A stretch of 64,000 nucleotides of DNA from Bacteroidaceae bacterium (GTDB lineage: Bacteria > Bacteroidota > Bacteroidia > Bacteroidales > Bacteroidaceae), in NCBI GenBank assembly GCA_017461345.1, contig JAFTYP010000011.1, forward strand, positions 62,001-126,000. Reading direction: 5' to 3'. A program made the position numbers and the translations under genes. Under the pieces are notes generated by a model, which worked only from the letters and a program-made list of their open reading frames with translations, was not told where the DNA came from and did no database searches. Below, piece by piece: positions 18,578 to 26,970 of the stretch. Positions within the stretch are counted from its first letter, which is position 1. Every line of letters starts with the position of its first letter.

Positions 18578-21500
18578 TTACTTCTTTTCTGTTTCTTCGG
18601 TAATGCTCTTGCCTCTGGTGAGGAAAGCCGTTGGAGCAGCAACGAAGATAGAAGACAATGTACCGAATACAACACCCAGAATCATTGCGAAGGCGAAACT
18701 GCGGATGCTGGCACCACCAAGGCAGAAGATAACTGCAAGTACAATGAACGTAGATACAGAGGTGTTAATCGTACGGTTCAAAGTGCTGTTCAAAGAGGTG
18801 TTGAACAAATCCTGCTTGTCGCGCTTCGGGTGCAACTGGAGGAACTCACGAATACGGTCGAATACAACCACCTTGTCGTTGATAGAATAACCAATAGCAG
18901 TCAGCACCGCACCAATGAACGTCTGGTCAATCTCAAGAGAGAAAGGCATCCAGCCCCAGCACATACTGTACATACCCAAAATAAGGAGCGTATCGATAGT
19001 CAATGCAGTAATCGCACCAATTGAGAACGACAGATTGCGGAAACGGATGAAGATGTATATGAAGATAGCGATAAGGGCCAGAATGACACTTATAATAGCA
19101 CCATAGGTGATGTCCTCAGCAACAGAGGGACCAACCTTCTGGCTGCTGATAATAGAACCACCGGCACGCTCGTCGCGGTTGATGAAGTTCTCTAGAGTAA
19201 GATCGCTTGCCAACAAGTTGCCAGCCTTGAGGGTTTCGAACAACTTGCTTTCAATCTCGCTGTCCACCTCAATACCTTCTTCTTCAATACGATAGTTTGT
19301 GGAAATACGGATGGTCTTGCCCTCTGTACCCAATGCAATAGCACTTGTGTTGCTCTCGGGGAATGCATTAGCCAGCAGACCACGAACAGTCTCGGGCTGA
19401 ACTTCATTCTCGAACAGCACAACAAAGTTGCGACCACCGGTAAAGTCAATACTCTTGCTGAAACCACGTGTAAGCATGAAGCCGACACTGATGATAGCCA
19501 GTGTGCCGAAGATAGCAAAACTCTTCTTGTAGGCATTCATGAACTTGTAGTTGGGGTTCTGGAAAGAAATCTTGTCACCAATGCTTGTACGGAAGGTAAG
19601 GTTGAGCCACTTGTCCTTCTCCATAACCTGTGAATACACAACACGTGTAAGGAACACAGCGGTGAAGAAGCTCACGCAGATACCAATCAACAAGGTTGTA
19701 GCAAAACCACGAATAGGTCCTGTGCCGAAGTTGTAAAGGATAACAGCTGTGATGACAGATGTCAAGTTAGAGTCAAAGATAGCACTGAAAGCATTGCTGT
19801 AGCCTGCAGCAAGAGCTTCACGCACCTTCTTGCCGGCTTTCAATTCTTCCTTCGTACGTTCGTAGATAAGCACGTTAGCGTCCACAGCCATACCCAATGA
19901 CAATACCATACCAGCAATACCGCTCATGGTCAATGCTGCCTGGAAACTTGTCAAAATGCCAACCGTAAAGAAAAGGTTCAACACAAGAGCACCGTTAGCA
20001 ACCATTCCGGGAATGAAGCCATACATCGTAATCATATAAAGCATAAGGATTACGAAAGCGATAACGCAACTCCAGATGCCTTGGTTGATAGATTCGGCAC
20101 CAAGAGTCGGGCCAACAATTTCTTCACTCACAATCTTTGCAGGTGCAGGCATCTTACCAGACTTCAATACATTGGCAAGGTCGCGGGTGTCTTCTGCTGT
20201 GAAGTTGCCGGTAATCTCAGAGTTGCCACCGGTAATCTCGCTCTGAACGGTCGGAGCACTATAAACGTTATCGTCAAGAACGATGGCAACGCTGCGCTTC
20301 AGGTTCGCCTTTGTGAGGGCTGCCCAACGGCGTGCACCATCAACATTCATCTTCATGCTTACGCAAGGACGTCCTGCTTGGTCGAAAGAGTCGCTGGCAT
20401 CGGTCACGACATCACCTTCCAGGGGAGCACGACCGTTGCGCTCTGTTACTTTGATGGCATAGAGTTCGTAGATGTTTGCGCTGGCACCTTCGCCCATACC
20501 CTTTACGCCCCATTTGAGACGAAGGTCAGAGGGAAGTACTTCCTTGGCTTCGGGAGAAGCGAGAAGTTCGTCGATAGCATCCATGTCGCGCTTGCTGGCA
20601 AAGCCAACGACGCAACCATAAGCACCTTGTGCAAGTTGTAAACGGCTCAGAAGGGGGTTTTGCTTGTATGCTTTCTCCATGTCTGCGGCAGATACATTAG
20701 TGGCTGTTGTTTCGCCATTGTTTTCTGCTACTGCTGCAGCGAGGTCAGCTGTTGCCTTAACTGTATCGGCAGGAGCAACTGTATCGGCGGGAGTCTCTTC
20801 CTTGATGTTGCTCAATGTGGCAGCAAGTTTTGTATCAAGGTTTACGAGGAAGGGAACGATTTCCTGTGTGTTGTATGTTTCCCAAAACTCGAGGTTTGCG
20901 CTACCTTGCAGCAACTTACGTACTCGTTCGGGCTCTTTGACACCAGGCATTTCGACCATGATACGGCCTTCTTGACCTTCGAGGGCTTGGATGTTTGGCT
21001 GAACGACGCCAAAGCGGTCGATACGTGTGCGGAGGACGTTGTAAGAGTTGTCGATGGCACTCTTAACTTCGGCACGCAGTACGCTTTCAACTTCCTTGTC
21101 GGTGCTCTTTGTGGTTACTTTGTCGCGCAGTTGTTGCGTTGCGAAAAGTTCGGCGAGAGCTTTTTCGGGCTCGAGAGCTTTGTAGTTCTTAATAAATAAG
21201 GTAATAAAGTCACTTTGGCTGTTTGCGGCAGCACTGGTCGCCTGTTCGACGGCCTTGCGGAAGTTTTCGTCGGTCTCCTCTTTGTGGTCAGCGAGTGCTT
21301 TGATGACATCGGGCACGCTAACTTCCAGGATGACATTCATGCCGCCTTTGAGGTCGAGACCTAAACCGATGCCCATTTCGCGGCATTCTTTCAGCGTCCA
21401 GACGTTGCAGTAAACCTTGTTGTTAAGCAAGGAGTCCAGATAGCGGTCGGCAGCGTTCTGCCCTTCGGTCTGTGCGATTTTTTCTGCTTTGCTTTCGAAG

Positions 21501-21589
21501 TGATTGGTCACAACGGAGAAGCTCAGGTAGAAGATGCATACCAGAGTCAGCAGGACCGCGAAAACCTTTACAAATCCTTTGTTTTGCAT
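18578..21589 (-). CDS. secDF: Protein translocase subunit SecDF (fused)
   Basis: A 1003-residue inner-membrane protein that uses the proton gradient to help the Sec machinery release exported proteins. The SecD half has an N-terminal membrane segment (FVKVFAVLLTLVCIFYLSFSVV), the GLGLDLKGGMNVILEV block and a large periplasmic domain to about residue 500, then five membrane segments. The SecF half begins near residue 650 with SIDFTGGRNFVV and ends with another five. The fusion and length are usual for Bacteroidota. Repeats of PADTV lie near residues 265-275. It stands alone between its promoter and terminator. Confidence 0.97.
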   Translation of the reverse strand: MQNKGFVKVFAVLLTLVCIFYLSFSVVTNHFESKAEKIAQTEGQNAADRYLDSLLNNKVYCNVWTLKECREMGIGLGLDLKGGMNVILEVSVPDVIKALADHKEETDENFRKAVEQATSAAANSQSDFITLFIKNYKALEPEKALAELFATQQLRDKVTTKSTDKEVESVLRAEVKSAIDNSYNVLRTRIDRFGVVQPNIQALEGQEGRIMVEMPGVKEPERVRKLLQGSANLEFWETYNTQEIVPFLVNLDTKLAATLSNIKEETPADTVAPADTVKATADLAAAVAENNGETTATNVSAADMEKAYKQNPLLSRLQLAQGAYGCVVGFASKRDMDAIDELLASPEAKEVLPSDLRLKWGVKGMGEGASANIYELYAIKVTERNGRAPLEGDVVTDASDSFDQAGRPCVSMKMNVDGARRWAALTKANLKRSVAIVLDDNVYSAPTVQSEITGGNSEITGNFTAEDTRDLANVLKSGKMPAPAKIVSEEIVGPTLGAESINQGIWSCVIAFVILMLYMITMYGFIPGMVANGALVLNLFFTVGILTSFQAALTMSGIAGMVLSLGMAVDANVLIYERTKEELKAGKKVREALAAGYSNAFSAIFDSNLTSVITAVILYNFGTGPIRGFATTLLIGICVSFFTAVFLTRVVYSQVMEKDKWLNLTFRTSIGDKISFQNPNYKFMNAYKKSFAIFGTLAIISVGFMLTRGFSKSIDFTGGRNFVVLFENEVQPETVRGLLANAFPESNTSAIALGTEGKTIRISTNYRIEEEGIEVDSEIESKLFETLKAGNLLASDLTLENFINRDERAGGSIISSQKVGPSVAEDITYGAIISVILALIAIFIYIFIRFRNLSFSIGAITALTIDTLLILGMYSMCWGWMPFSLEIDQTFIGAVLTAIGYSINDKVVVFDRIREFLQLHPKRDKQDLFNTSLNSTLNRTINTSVSTFIVLAVIFCLGGASIRSFAFAMILGVVFGTLSSIFVAAPTAFLTRGKSITEETEKK

Positions 21590-21646
21590 TGTTAGAAATT
21601 ATTTAGTTTGTGTTTATATATGTTATTTTTATGCCATTATAGCGTG

Positions 21647-21654
21647 CAAAGATA
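21647..21654 (-). promoter_or_regulatory. -7 promoter element of secDF
   Basis: CAAAGATA (minus strand TATCTTTG) fits TAnnTTTG and lies 57 bases before the secDF start codon. Confidence 0.65.
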
Positions 21655-21711
21655 TATCTTTTTCCTTAAAAAGGAGTGTAAATGCAGGTTTTTTTATGTA
21701 AAAACGACGGT

Positions 21712-22773
21712 TTACCGTATTTTTTTGTTTAAACGGATTGCAAGGGGGTAGTGGTCGGAGGTGTAAATGGTGTGGTCTATGCGGCATGAGGTGCATGTCC
21801 AGTCGTTGGTGAAGAAGAGGTGGTCGATGCGTACGGGGAAGGAGCGTCGTGTGTAGGTGAATCCTGGTCCTGTGCCTGCTTGTCGGTAGGCGGAGGTGAG
21901 CCGTTGTGCCAGTTGTTGGTAGGCATAGGAGATGGGTGTGTCGTTGAAGTCTCCGCAGACGATGATGGAGTGGTGTTTGTTGCGGTCGATGATGGTGCAG
22001 ATGCTGTCGGTTTGTGCGCCTCGGTAGTTTGCGGCTTTACTGAGTTTGTCGATGAGTATGCGTGTGCTGCTTTTGATGGCTTGTTGGTTTGGGTCGGTGA
22101 TGGTGTGTGTGTATTCTTCTTTGTCTTTGTCGCTGAGGTGGTTGCTTTCCAGATGGTTGTTGATGACGAGCAGGCTGTCTCCGTGGTAGTTAATCCAGCA
22201 TGCGACGCTGTGGTTCTTGCGTGTGGGGTAGTCGATGTGTATGGCGTCGCTCAGGAAGGGGTGTTTCGACAGTATGGCTATGGAGTGGTCTTGCCGCACT
22301 TGGTAGTCTGTGGAGTCGAGCCATTTGCGGTTTATGTTGAAGAATTGTCGGGAGATTTCCTGGATGCAGACGATGTCGGCATTGGTTGTTTTGAGGTATT
22401 GCAGGAGTGTTTGTGTGCTTTCTTCTTTGGATTTTGGGTAGTTTGCGTTGTAGGTGATGATGTTGAGTGTGGTGCTGTCGGCAGCGGGGTTGTTGGTGTT
22501 GTTTTGCAGGTGTAGTGGTGTGTAGTCGAGGATGTGTCCGCCGACGAGAATCATTCCTGCTATGGGGACCCATGTGAGGCGTGCTTTGAAGAGGAGCCAG
22601 AAGAGCAGGAAGATTATGTTTGCGATGAGGAAGACGGGGAAGGCGAGTGTGAGCAGGGAGAGGCGTGGCAGGTGTTCGGGTGAGATGTATGTGAGTGCCA
22701 CGCTCAGCCATAGCAGGAGTATGGTGCAGAGGTTGGCTCCGAGGAATATGCCGGTGGCGAGTTTCTTCAGCAT
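21712..22773 (-). CDS. Membrane-anchored endonuclease/exonuclease/phosphatase family protein
   Basis: A 353-residue protein. Residues 1-100 hold three hydrophobic segments (for example IFLGANLCTILLLWLSVALTYI). The rest is an EEP-fold domain with NIITYNAN, IVCIQEIS (metal-binding Glu), NNHLES, VCGDFNDTP and TSDHYPLAI (catalytic His). Relatives include Mg-dependent phosphodiesterases, phospholipases and DNases; the outside-facing domain suggests a lipid or extracellular nucleic acid substrate, but this is inference. I chose ATG 22773, two bases after the rhomboid stop; upstream in-frame sequence is a shadow of the rhomboid gene. Confidence 0.87.
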   Translation of the reverse strand: MLKKLATGIFLGANLCTILLLWLSVALTYISPEHLPRLSLLTLAFPVFLIANIIFLLFWLLFKARLTWVPIAGMILVGGHILDYTPLHLQNNTNNPAADSTTLNIITYNANYPKSKEESTQTLLQYLKTTNADIVCIQEISRQFFNINRKWLDSTDYQVRQDHSIAILSKHPFLSDAIHIDYPTRKNHSVACWINYHGDSLLVINNHLESNHLSDKDKEEYTHTITDPNQQAIKSSTRILIDKLSKAANYRGAQTDSICTIIDRNKHHSIIVCGDFNDTPISYAYQQLAQRLTSAYRQAGTGPGFTYTRRSFPVRIDHLFFTNDWTCTSCRIDHTIYTSDHYPLAIRLNKKIR

Positions 22774-22775
22774 GG

Positions 22776-23708
22776 TTATTTTCGTGTGATGTCGAAGAGT
22801 CGTTTTTTTTCTTCGGGTGTGAGTCCGTCGTAGCCGTTTTTCTTTACTTTGTCGAGTATGCGGTTGAGTTCTTCTTCGTCTTGTTTTTTCTGTTGGCGGT
22901 AGGCTGCTTCTTGGTTGTATCGTCCGCCGTATCGGATGTCGATGTGTGGTTCTTTCTTTTTGAACATGGAGGTGAATCGGTTGCGGAAGTTGTTCCATGT
23001 GTTGTTGTGTGAGCCGTAGTTTCCGTATCCGCCTCTGTTGTATCCGTTTCCTCCGCCGTTGCGCCAGTAGAGCAGGAGCAGCAGGCCTACGAGCATGCCG
23101 CCCAGGTGTGCCATGTGTGCCACGCCGTCGCCTTTCTGCGAGAGGGCGGAGAGGAGTTCGATGACGGCGTAGCCGACGACGAAGTATTTGGCTTTGATGG
23201 GGACGGGGATGGGGAAGACGAACATGCGTTCGTTGGGGAATGTCATGCCGAAGGCGAGTAGTATGCCATAGACGGCACCTGATGCTCCGACGGTGTTCCA
23301 TCGGTTGAGGTATTCTGCCATTGGTGTGACGGTGCCGGAGATTACGATTTGTTCGTATCCGGCGAGCCCGAGGTACCAGTATTCTGCCAGTTGTACGAGT
23401 TCTTGCATGAGGCCTGCGCCGAGTCCGCAAACGATGTAGTAGATGAGGAAGCGTCGGGGGCCCATGGTTTGCTCCATGATGCGTCCGAACATCCATACGG
23501 CGAACATGTTGAAGAAGAGGTGTTGCCAGCCGGCGTGCATGAACATGTAGGTGAAGAGTTGCCAGGGGCGGAAGTTGTCGGCCATGAAGAAGTGCAGGCC
23601 GAAGATGTCGTTGAGGTCGATGCCGTGCGAGCGGAAGGCTATGCTTGCAAAGAAACACAGCACGTTGATGATGAGCAGGTTTTTGGTTATGGTTGGTATT
23701 GTGTTCAT
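22776..23708 (-). CDS. Rhomboid family intramembrane serine protease
   Basis: A 310-residue membrane protease with six predicted membrane segments in residues 10-215. The catalytic serine is Ser143 in GASGAVYGIL and the histidine is His201 in AHLGGMLVG. The WQHLFFNMFAVWMFG block near residue 61 is also typical. After the core comes a glycine/asparagine-rich linker and a basic C-terminal segment (EELNRILDKVKKNGYDGL and on) common in Bacteroidota rhomboids. It cuts membrane-anchored substrates within the bilayer; the substrate is unknown. It is probably co-transcribed with the EEP-domain gene. Confidence 0.94.
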   Translation of the reverse strand: MNTIPTITKNLLIINVLCFFASIAFRSHGIDLNDIFGLHFFMADNFRPWQLFTYMFMHAGWQHLFFNMFAVWMFGRIMEQTMGPRRFLIYYIVCGLGAGLMQELVQLAEYWYLGLAGYEQIVISGTVTPMAEYLNRWNTVGASGAVYGILLAFGMTFPNERMFVFPIPVPIKAKYFVVGYAVIELLSALSQKGDGVAHMAHLGGMLVGLLLLLYWRNGGGNGYNRGGYGNYGSHNNTWNNFRNRFTSMFKKKEPHIDIRYGGRYNQEAAYRQQKKQDEEELNRILDKVKKNGYDGLTPEEKKRLFDITRK

Positions 23709-23741
23709 GATTTATAGCCGTTTGGGGTTTCTATTTGCGTG

Positions 23742-23749
23742 CAAAGGTA
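23742..23749 (-). promoter_or_regulatory. -7 promoter element of the rhomboid-EEP operon
   Basis: CAAAGGTA (minus strand TACCTTTG) fits TAnnTTTG and lies 33 bases before the rhomboid ATG. Confidence 0.65.
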
Positions 23750-23830
23750 CGAAAAACGGGCATAAAAATGCGGCAGAATGGTGTTTATCTGTGTTTTTTA
23801 ATCATTTATTGTATTTTTTTATGAAAATAC

Positions 23831-23861
23831 TTTGTTGTTATGCCAACTTTACATAAATTTG
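23831..23861 (+). promoter_or_regulatory. hup promoter (TTTG - 19 bases - TAAATTTG)
   Basis: TTTG at 23831-23834 and TAAATTTG at 23854-23861 give both elements of the Bacteroidota housekeeping promoter at ideal spacing, 65 bases before the hup ATG. Confidence 0.75.
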
Positions 23862-23926
23862 TCATGCAAACGTTGCAAACAGTGAAATTAAAATATCCTA
23901 ATTACAAACAACTTAACGATTAACTT

Positions 23927-24190
23927 ATGAACAAGACTGAATTGGTTGCCAAGATCGCTGAGGGCGCTGGCATGAGCAAGGTTGATGCAAAGAAGGCATT
24001 GGAGGCTACTTTGGACGCTATCACAGCGGCTGTAAAGGCTGGTGACAAGGTGGCTTTGGTAGGTTTCGGCACATTCTCTGTAAAGGAACAGGGTGAACGC
24101 AAGGGTATCAATCCTGCTACTAAGGCGGCTATCACCATTCCTGCTAAGAAGGTGGTGAAGTTCAAGGCTGGCTCTGAGTTGGCTCTCTAA
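23927..24190 (+). CDS. hup: HU family DNA-binding protein
   Basis: An 87-residue nucleoid protein of normal HU length. It starts MNKTELVAKIAEGAGMSKVDAKKAL, has the VALVGFGTFSVKEQGERKGINPATKA block carrying the DNA-contacting arm, and ends with VKFKAGSELAL. HU dimers bend and compact DNA and aid recombination and replication. Its codon use is that of a highly expressed gene, and it is followed by two strong terminators. It is unrelated in length and motif order to the 153-residue HU-like proteins of this window. Confidence 0.97.
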   Translation: MNKTELVAKIAEGAGMSKVDAKKALEATLDAITAAVKAGDKVALVGFGTFSVKEQGERKGINPATKAAITIPAKKVVKFKAGSELAL

Positions 24191-24212
24191 AAAACCGACT
24201 TATACAGATTCT

Positions 24213-24246
24213 GCCTCTCCCCGTGCGTGGGGGGGAGGCTTTTTTT
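24213..24246 (+). terminator. Rho-independent terminator 1 after hup
   Basis: GCCTCTCCCC pairs with GGGGGGAGGC (one G-T pair) around a six-base loop and runs into seven Ts. Confidence 0.9.
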
Positions 24247-24248
24247 GT

Positions 24249-24279
24249 CCCCTTCCGTCTTTGCGGAAGGGGCTTTTTG
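24249..24279 (+). terminator. Rho-independent terminator 2 after hup
   Basis: CCCCTTCCG (24249-24257) pairs perfectly with CGGAAGGGG (24264-24272), followed by CTTTTTG. It stands three bases after the first terminator, giving tandem termination of a strongly expressed gene. Confidence 0.88.
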
Positions 24280-24302
24280 TTGCCGTCCCGCCGGTTGTGC
24301 AA

Positions 24303-24392
24303 AAAACAGGTTAACCTTTCTGCCGCGAATGCTTAACCATTATGGCCGTAATGCTTAACCTTTCTGCCCATAAAGGTTAACCTTTTCTCCAC
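24303..24392 (-). repeat. GGTTAACC array B (4 units, 22-base period)
   Basis: Cores GGTTAACC, GCTTAACC, GCTTAACC and GGTTAACC begin at 24309, 24331, 24353 and 24375. The conserved end motif (reverse strand AACCTGTTTTTTGCAC) is on the left, so the array reads on the minus strand. It lies between the hup terminators and the promoter of the second HU-like gene. Confidence 0.92.
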
Positions 24393-24472
24393 ACGCGTGC
24401 GGGCGTGCATGGATATATATAAGGTGTAGTAAAAAAAGTTGCCTTTTTCGATGAAAAAATCGGGTGTTGGGG

Positions 24473-24503
24473 TTGACAAAAAGGGGTGTTGGCGGTATAT
24501 AAT
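24473..24503 (+). promoter_or_regulatory. TTGACA/TATAAT-like promoter of the HU-like cassette (copy 2)
   Basis: TTGACA at 24473-24478, a 17-base spacer and TATATAAT at 24496-24503, followed by AGC. Spacer length and flanks match the element at 4309-4339 upstream of the first HU-like gene. It lies 57 bases before the ATG. It looks like a classical sigma-70 promoter rather than the Bacteroidota TAnnTTTG type. Confidence 0.6.
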
Positions 24504-24560
24504 AGCAGAAGCGCTTCCGAGAAACAAACCTTATTACTTAATCTTAAAAATCTACAGACA

Positions 24561-25022
24561 ATGATTAACTACAGTATTGCAATCATGAGTTCAAAACCCG
24601 GCACACGCAAGGCCGACATCCAGGAAACCAAGGCCTATGGCATGGCACAGGCGAGCGAGGTGCTCGACATCAACAAGTTTGCCGAACACATTGCCGCCCA
24701 CGGCAGCGTATATGGAAAAGGCGACATCGTGGGCCTTCTCACCATCGCCTTCGGCTGTCTGCGCGAACTCATGCTCGAGGGCAAACGCGTACGCCTCGGC
24801 GACATGGGCGACTTCCAGCCCCGACTCAAGACCATCGGTGCCAAGACAACCGAAGAATTCAGCCCTGCCTACATCAAAGACGTACACGTCAGGTGGACTC
24901 CGGGCAAGTCCTTCAGAAACCTTCGCAGCGAGGCAACCTTCCAACTCGTGCCCAGCCGCAAGGCACAGGGCGAGGCCATCGAGACCGTCAAGAACACCGA
25001 CACCATCCAGGGGCTCGAGTAA
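24561..25022 (+). CDS. HU-like DNA-binding protein (Bacteroidales HU-HIG type), cassette copy
   Basis: A 153-residue paralog of the protein at 4607. Shared blocks include MINYSIAI, ETKAYG, KRVRLGDMGDF, VRWTPGKSFRNLRSEATFQLVPSR and DTIQG at the C-terminus. ATG 24561 matches the GTG start of the other copy; an upstream in-frame ATG at 24486 falls in the promoter. The gene is followed after 31 bases by a lysozyme-like gene and then a smalltalk gene, an arrangement I recall as recurrent in Bacteroidales. The coding strand is strongly A+C-rich. Confidence 0.9.
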   Translation: MINYSIAIMSSKPGTRKADIQETKAYGMAQASEVLDINKFAEHIAAHGSVYGKGDIVGLLTIAFGCLRELMLEGKRVRLGDMGDFQPRLKTIGAKTTEEFSPAYIKDVHVRWTPGKSFRNLRSEATFQLVPSRKAQGEAIETVKNTDTIQGLE

Positions 25023-25053
25023 CCGCCAGGCATAACACCGGAAACCGACCCGA

Positions 25054-25464
25054 ATGAGTATGCTTGCTCGTGGACTGAGAAACTGCAACCCGCTGAACAT
25101 ACGGCGGGTTGCAGGCACAAAATGGAAAGGACAATCGACACTGCAGACCGACGCCTCGTTCGTCTGCTTCAATGCGATGGAATGGGGCATACGTGCCGCC
25201 TTCTGCATCCTCCGCACCTACGCCCGCAGATACCAATGCCTTAGCCCGGCAGACATCGTAGGACGCTGGGCACCGCCACACCAGAACGACACCGACGCCT
25301 ACATCCGCAACGTCTGCACATGGACAGGCTTCGGCGGCCGCCAACACCTCACAGAGGCCGACTGGCCACGACTCGTGCAGGCAATGGCACGCCAGGAATC
25401 AGGCACAACCCTTTCCGAAGAGATCATCAACAAAGGCTTCAAACTTTACAAAAACCAACCATGA
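25054..25464 (+). CDS. Lysozyme-like protein of the 'structural protein P5' type
   Basis: A 136-residue protein beginning ARGLRNCNPLNIRRVAGTKW, the GLRNxNPLNIR motif seen in phage-associated and Bacteroidales small peptidoglycan-active proteins often labelled structural protein P5. Further recognisable parts are FNAMEWGIRAAFCILRTYARRY and ESGTTLSEEIINKGFKLY. No signal peptide is visible, so how it would reach the cell wall is unclear. It overlaps the following smalltalk gene by four bases (ATGA), implying translational coupling. Enzymatic activity is not shown. Confidence 0.8.
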   Translation: MSMLARGLRNCNPLNIRRVAGTKWKGQSTLQTDASFVCFNAMEWGIRAAFCILRTYARRYQCLSPADIVGRWAPPHQNDTDAYIRNVCTWTGFGGRQHLTEADWPRLVQAMARQESGTTLSEEIINKGFKLYKNQP

Positions 25465-25562
25465 AAAAGAACAACATTGCAGAACTCATAGTGAAAATGA
25501 TAGTGGCAGCACTCACAGCCTTCCTCACCGCGCTGGGAACAACCTCGTGCATGGGGCGCTGA
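25461..25562 (+). CDS. Smalltalk-type 33-residue membrane peptide
   Basis: A 33-residue peptide starting MKKNNIAELIVKMIVAALTAFL and ending GTTSCMGR. A short charged start, one hydrophobic helix and a final Ser-Cys-Met fit the smalltalk family known beside HU-like and lysozyme-like genes in Bacteroidales. The ATG overlaps the stop of the upstream gene. It lies in the inner membrane or is a tiny lipoprotein (TTSC resembles a lipobox). Function unknown; by analogy with holins it might help the lysozyme-like protein cross the membrane, but that is conjecture. Confidence 0.8.
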   Translation: MKKNNIAELIVKMIVAALTAFLTALGTTSCMGR

Positions 25563-25573
25563 CCTGCTGCCGA

Positions 25574-25611
25574 ATACAAAAAGGGGCTGCGCCAAACCGG
25601 CGCAGCCCCTT
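25574..25611 (-). terminator. Rho-independent terminator between convergent genes
   Basis: AAGGGGCTGCGCC (25581-25593) pairs perfectly with GGCGCAGCCCCTT (25599-25611). On the minus strand it is followed by a T tract, so it ends the outer-membrane gene at 25714; it may also stop the HU-like cassette. Confidence 0.88.
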
Positions 25612-25713
25612 GTCGTTGTAGAAATGGAACCAGTCCAAAATTATCAATTAAAAGGAGCATTTTCCCCTTATAGGACAACCCCGTGAGTCAACCTCGCCAG
25701 GCCTGTACCGTTG

Positions 25714-26889
25714 TCAGAAAAGGCGATAGGAGACGCCCACCGAGATGTTCGGATAGACCTTGAACTTGGAGATGGTGTTTATGGTCCTGCCCACCTTGCC
25801 GGGTGTGTCGTGAAGGTCGTGCACAACGTCAACATGGTCAAGCCGTTGGCCTACGTATTTGTATTCCAAATCTTCCTCAAACCAGCGCACTATCTCGCCA
25901 TAGTAGTTGCCGTCGATGTCGAATCCCATGCCACTCAGGTAACGGCCGTCCTCGTCGAAGCAGATGTCGCCGTCGTCGAACTTATAGACATTGTCCACAT
26001 AAACACTTGGCGAACCACAAAGGAACATCACGCCGGCATCGACATTCAGGCGCCACCTCTTGTCTTCCGACAGAGAAGTGTTATAGCCGAAACCCACATA
26101 GGGGCGCACCTTGTTTACCACCATCTCTGCCTTGGCCGAGGCATCCTCGCCGGGGACCATCAAGGCCATATTGCCATCCGCGAACCTGCCGAGGCAGAAG
26201 CCTGCAAGACCATGCTTGTAGAACGGGTCGTCCTTCTCCTTGCCCACACGGTGAAGATAACTGCCATTGATGCCATATTCGGGATAGTTCCTGTAGATGT
26301 TGTTGTATGCGTTGACGCCTTCCAGCATGAGAGCCTCTTTCTCCAGATTCTCGGCGTAGCCCACCGTGGACGGACCGACAAAGAAACCGGCAGTGAAACT
26401 CCAATGCTTGTTGTTCCTGAAGGGCAGAACATCTATCATGAACTTGAACTGATGCAGGTTGGGTTTAAGTGCCATGGTGACATAATCCTTCCGCTCCACC
26501 TTGCTGAACTTGTCGAACAAAGCCTTGTATTCGGCAAAAGATTCGCTGTTCATGTCAATGCCGTACTCCTCAAACTTCTCCTCTATCCTGTCTATTTTAT
26601 CGATGAGATTGCCGATGCCGCCTTTGCTTGTCTCGACAGTGAAGTTGGCATTCAGGCTGATACGCGGCATGTAGTTGTAGCCGGCACGCAGGCGGACATA
26701 ATTGCCTACAGGCACAGCAACGTCGATACCCAAGCCTGTAGTCCCCACATTCACACCCACATCCATATGACTGAGGATGTTTCTTTCGTTCAGAAAAGAA
26801 CACAATGACTGCTTCTCGCCGACCACGTCTTGCGCCAGGATAGCGGTAGTAAACAACATCGCCAAGAGAAACATGCTCGTTCTTTTCAT
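25714..26889 (-). CDS. Secreted outer-membrane beta-barrel-like protein, uncharacterised
   Basis: A 391-residue protein with a signal peptide (MKRTSMFLLAMLFTTAILAQ) and alternating beta-strand segments such as YVRLRAGYNYMPRISLNANFTVE, KHWSFTAGFFVG and RWRLNVDAGVMFL. It ends ISVGVSYRLF with a C-terminal phenylalanine, typical of outer-membrane barrels. A helical insertion at about 90-135 (IDRIEEKFEEYGIDMNSE) may face the periplasm. I do not recognise a named family. It is last in a run of four envelope genes on this strand, but 81 bases separate it from the next. Confidence 0.75.
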   Translation of the reverse strand: MKRTSMFLLAMLFTTAILAQDVVGEKQSLCSFLNERNILSHMDVGVNVGTTGLGIDVAVPVGNYVRLRAGYNYMPRISLNANFTVETSKGGIGNLIDKIDRIEEKFEEYGIDMNSESFAEYKALFDKFSKVERKDYVTMALKPNLHQFKFMIDVLPFRNNKHWSFTAGFFVGPSTVGYAENLEKEALMLEGVNAYNNIYRNYPEYGINGSYLHRVGKEKDDPFYKHGLAGFCLGRFADGNMALMVPGEDASAKAEMVVNKVRPYVGFGYNTSLSEDKRWRLNVDAGVMFLCGSPSVYVDNVYKFDDGDICFDEDGRYLSGMGFDIDGNYYGEIVRWFEEDLEYKYVGQRLDHVDVVHDLHDTPGKVGRTINTISKFKVYPNISVGVSYRLF

Positions 26890-26970
26890 CTCTGCAGACA
26901 GATATATTATATATAATAATGTATAAGGTTGCCTTCGGCGTCCTATTTTATGGAAGCAGAATAGAGACTT

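Noticed and set aside
24303..24392. The 22-base arrays as small CRISPR arrays
   Set aside because: There are no unique spacers of usual length between repeats, the units are contiguous and imperfect, and no cas genes are near.
24473..25562. The HU-like cassette as a prophage remnant
   Set aside because: No capsid, portal, terminase or integrase genes adjoin it, and composition matches the neighbourhood; xerD at 55 kb looks like the housekeeping recombinase.
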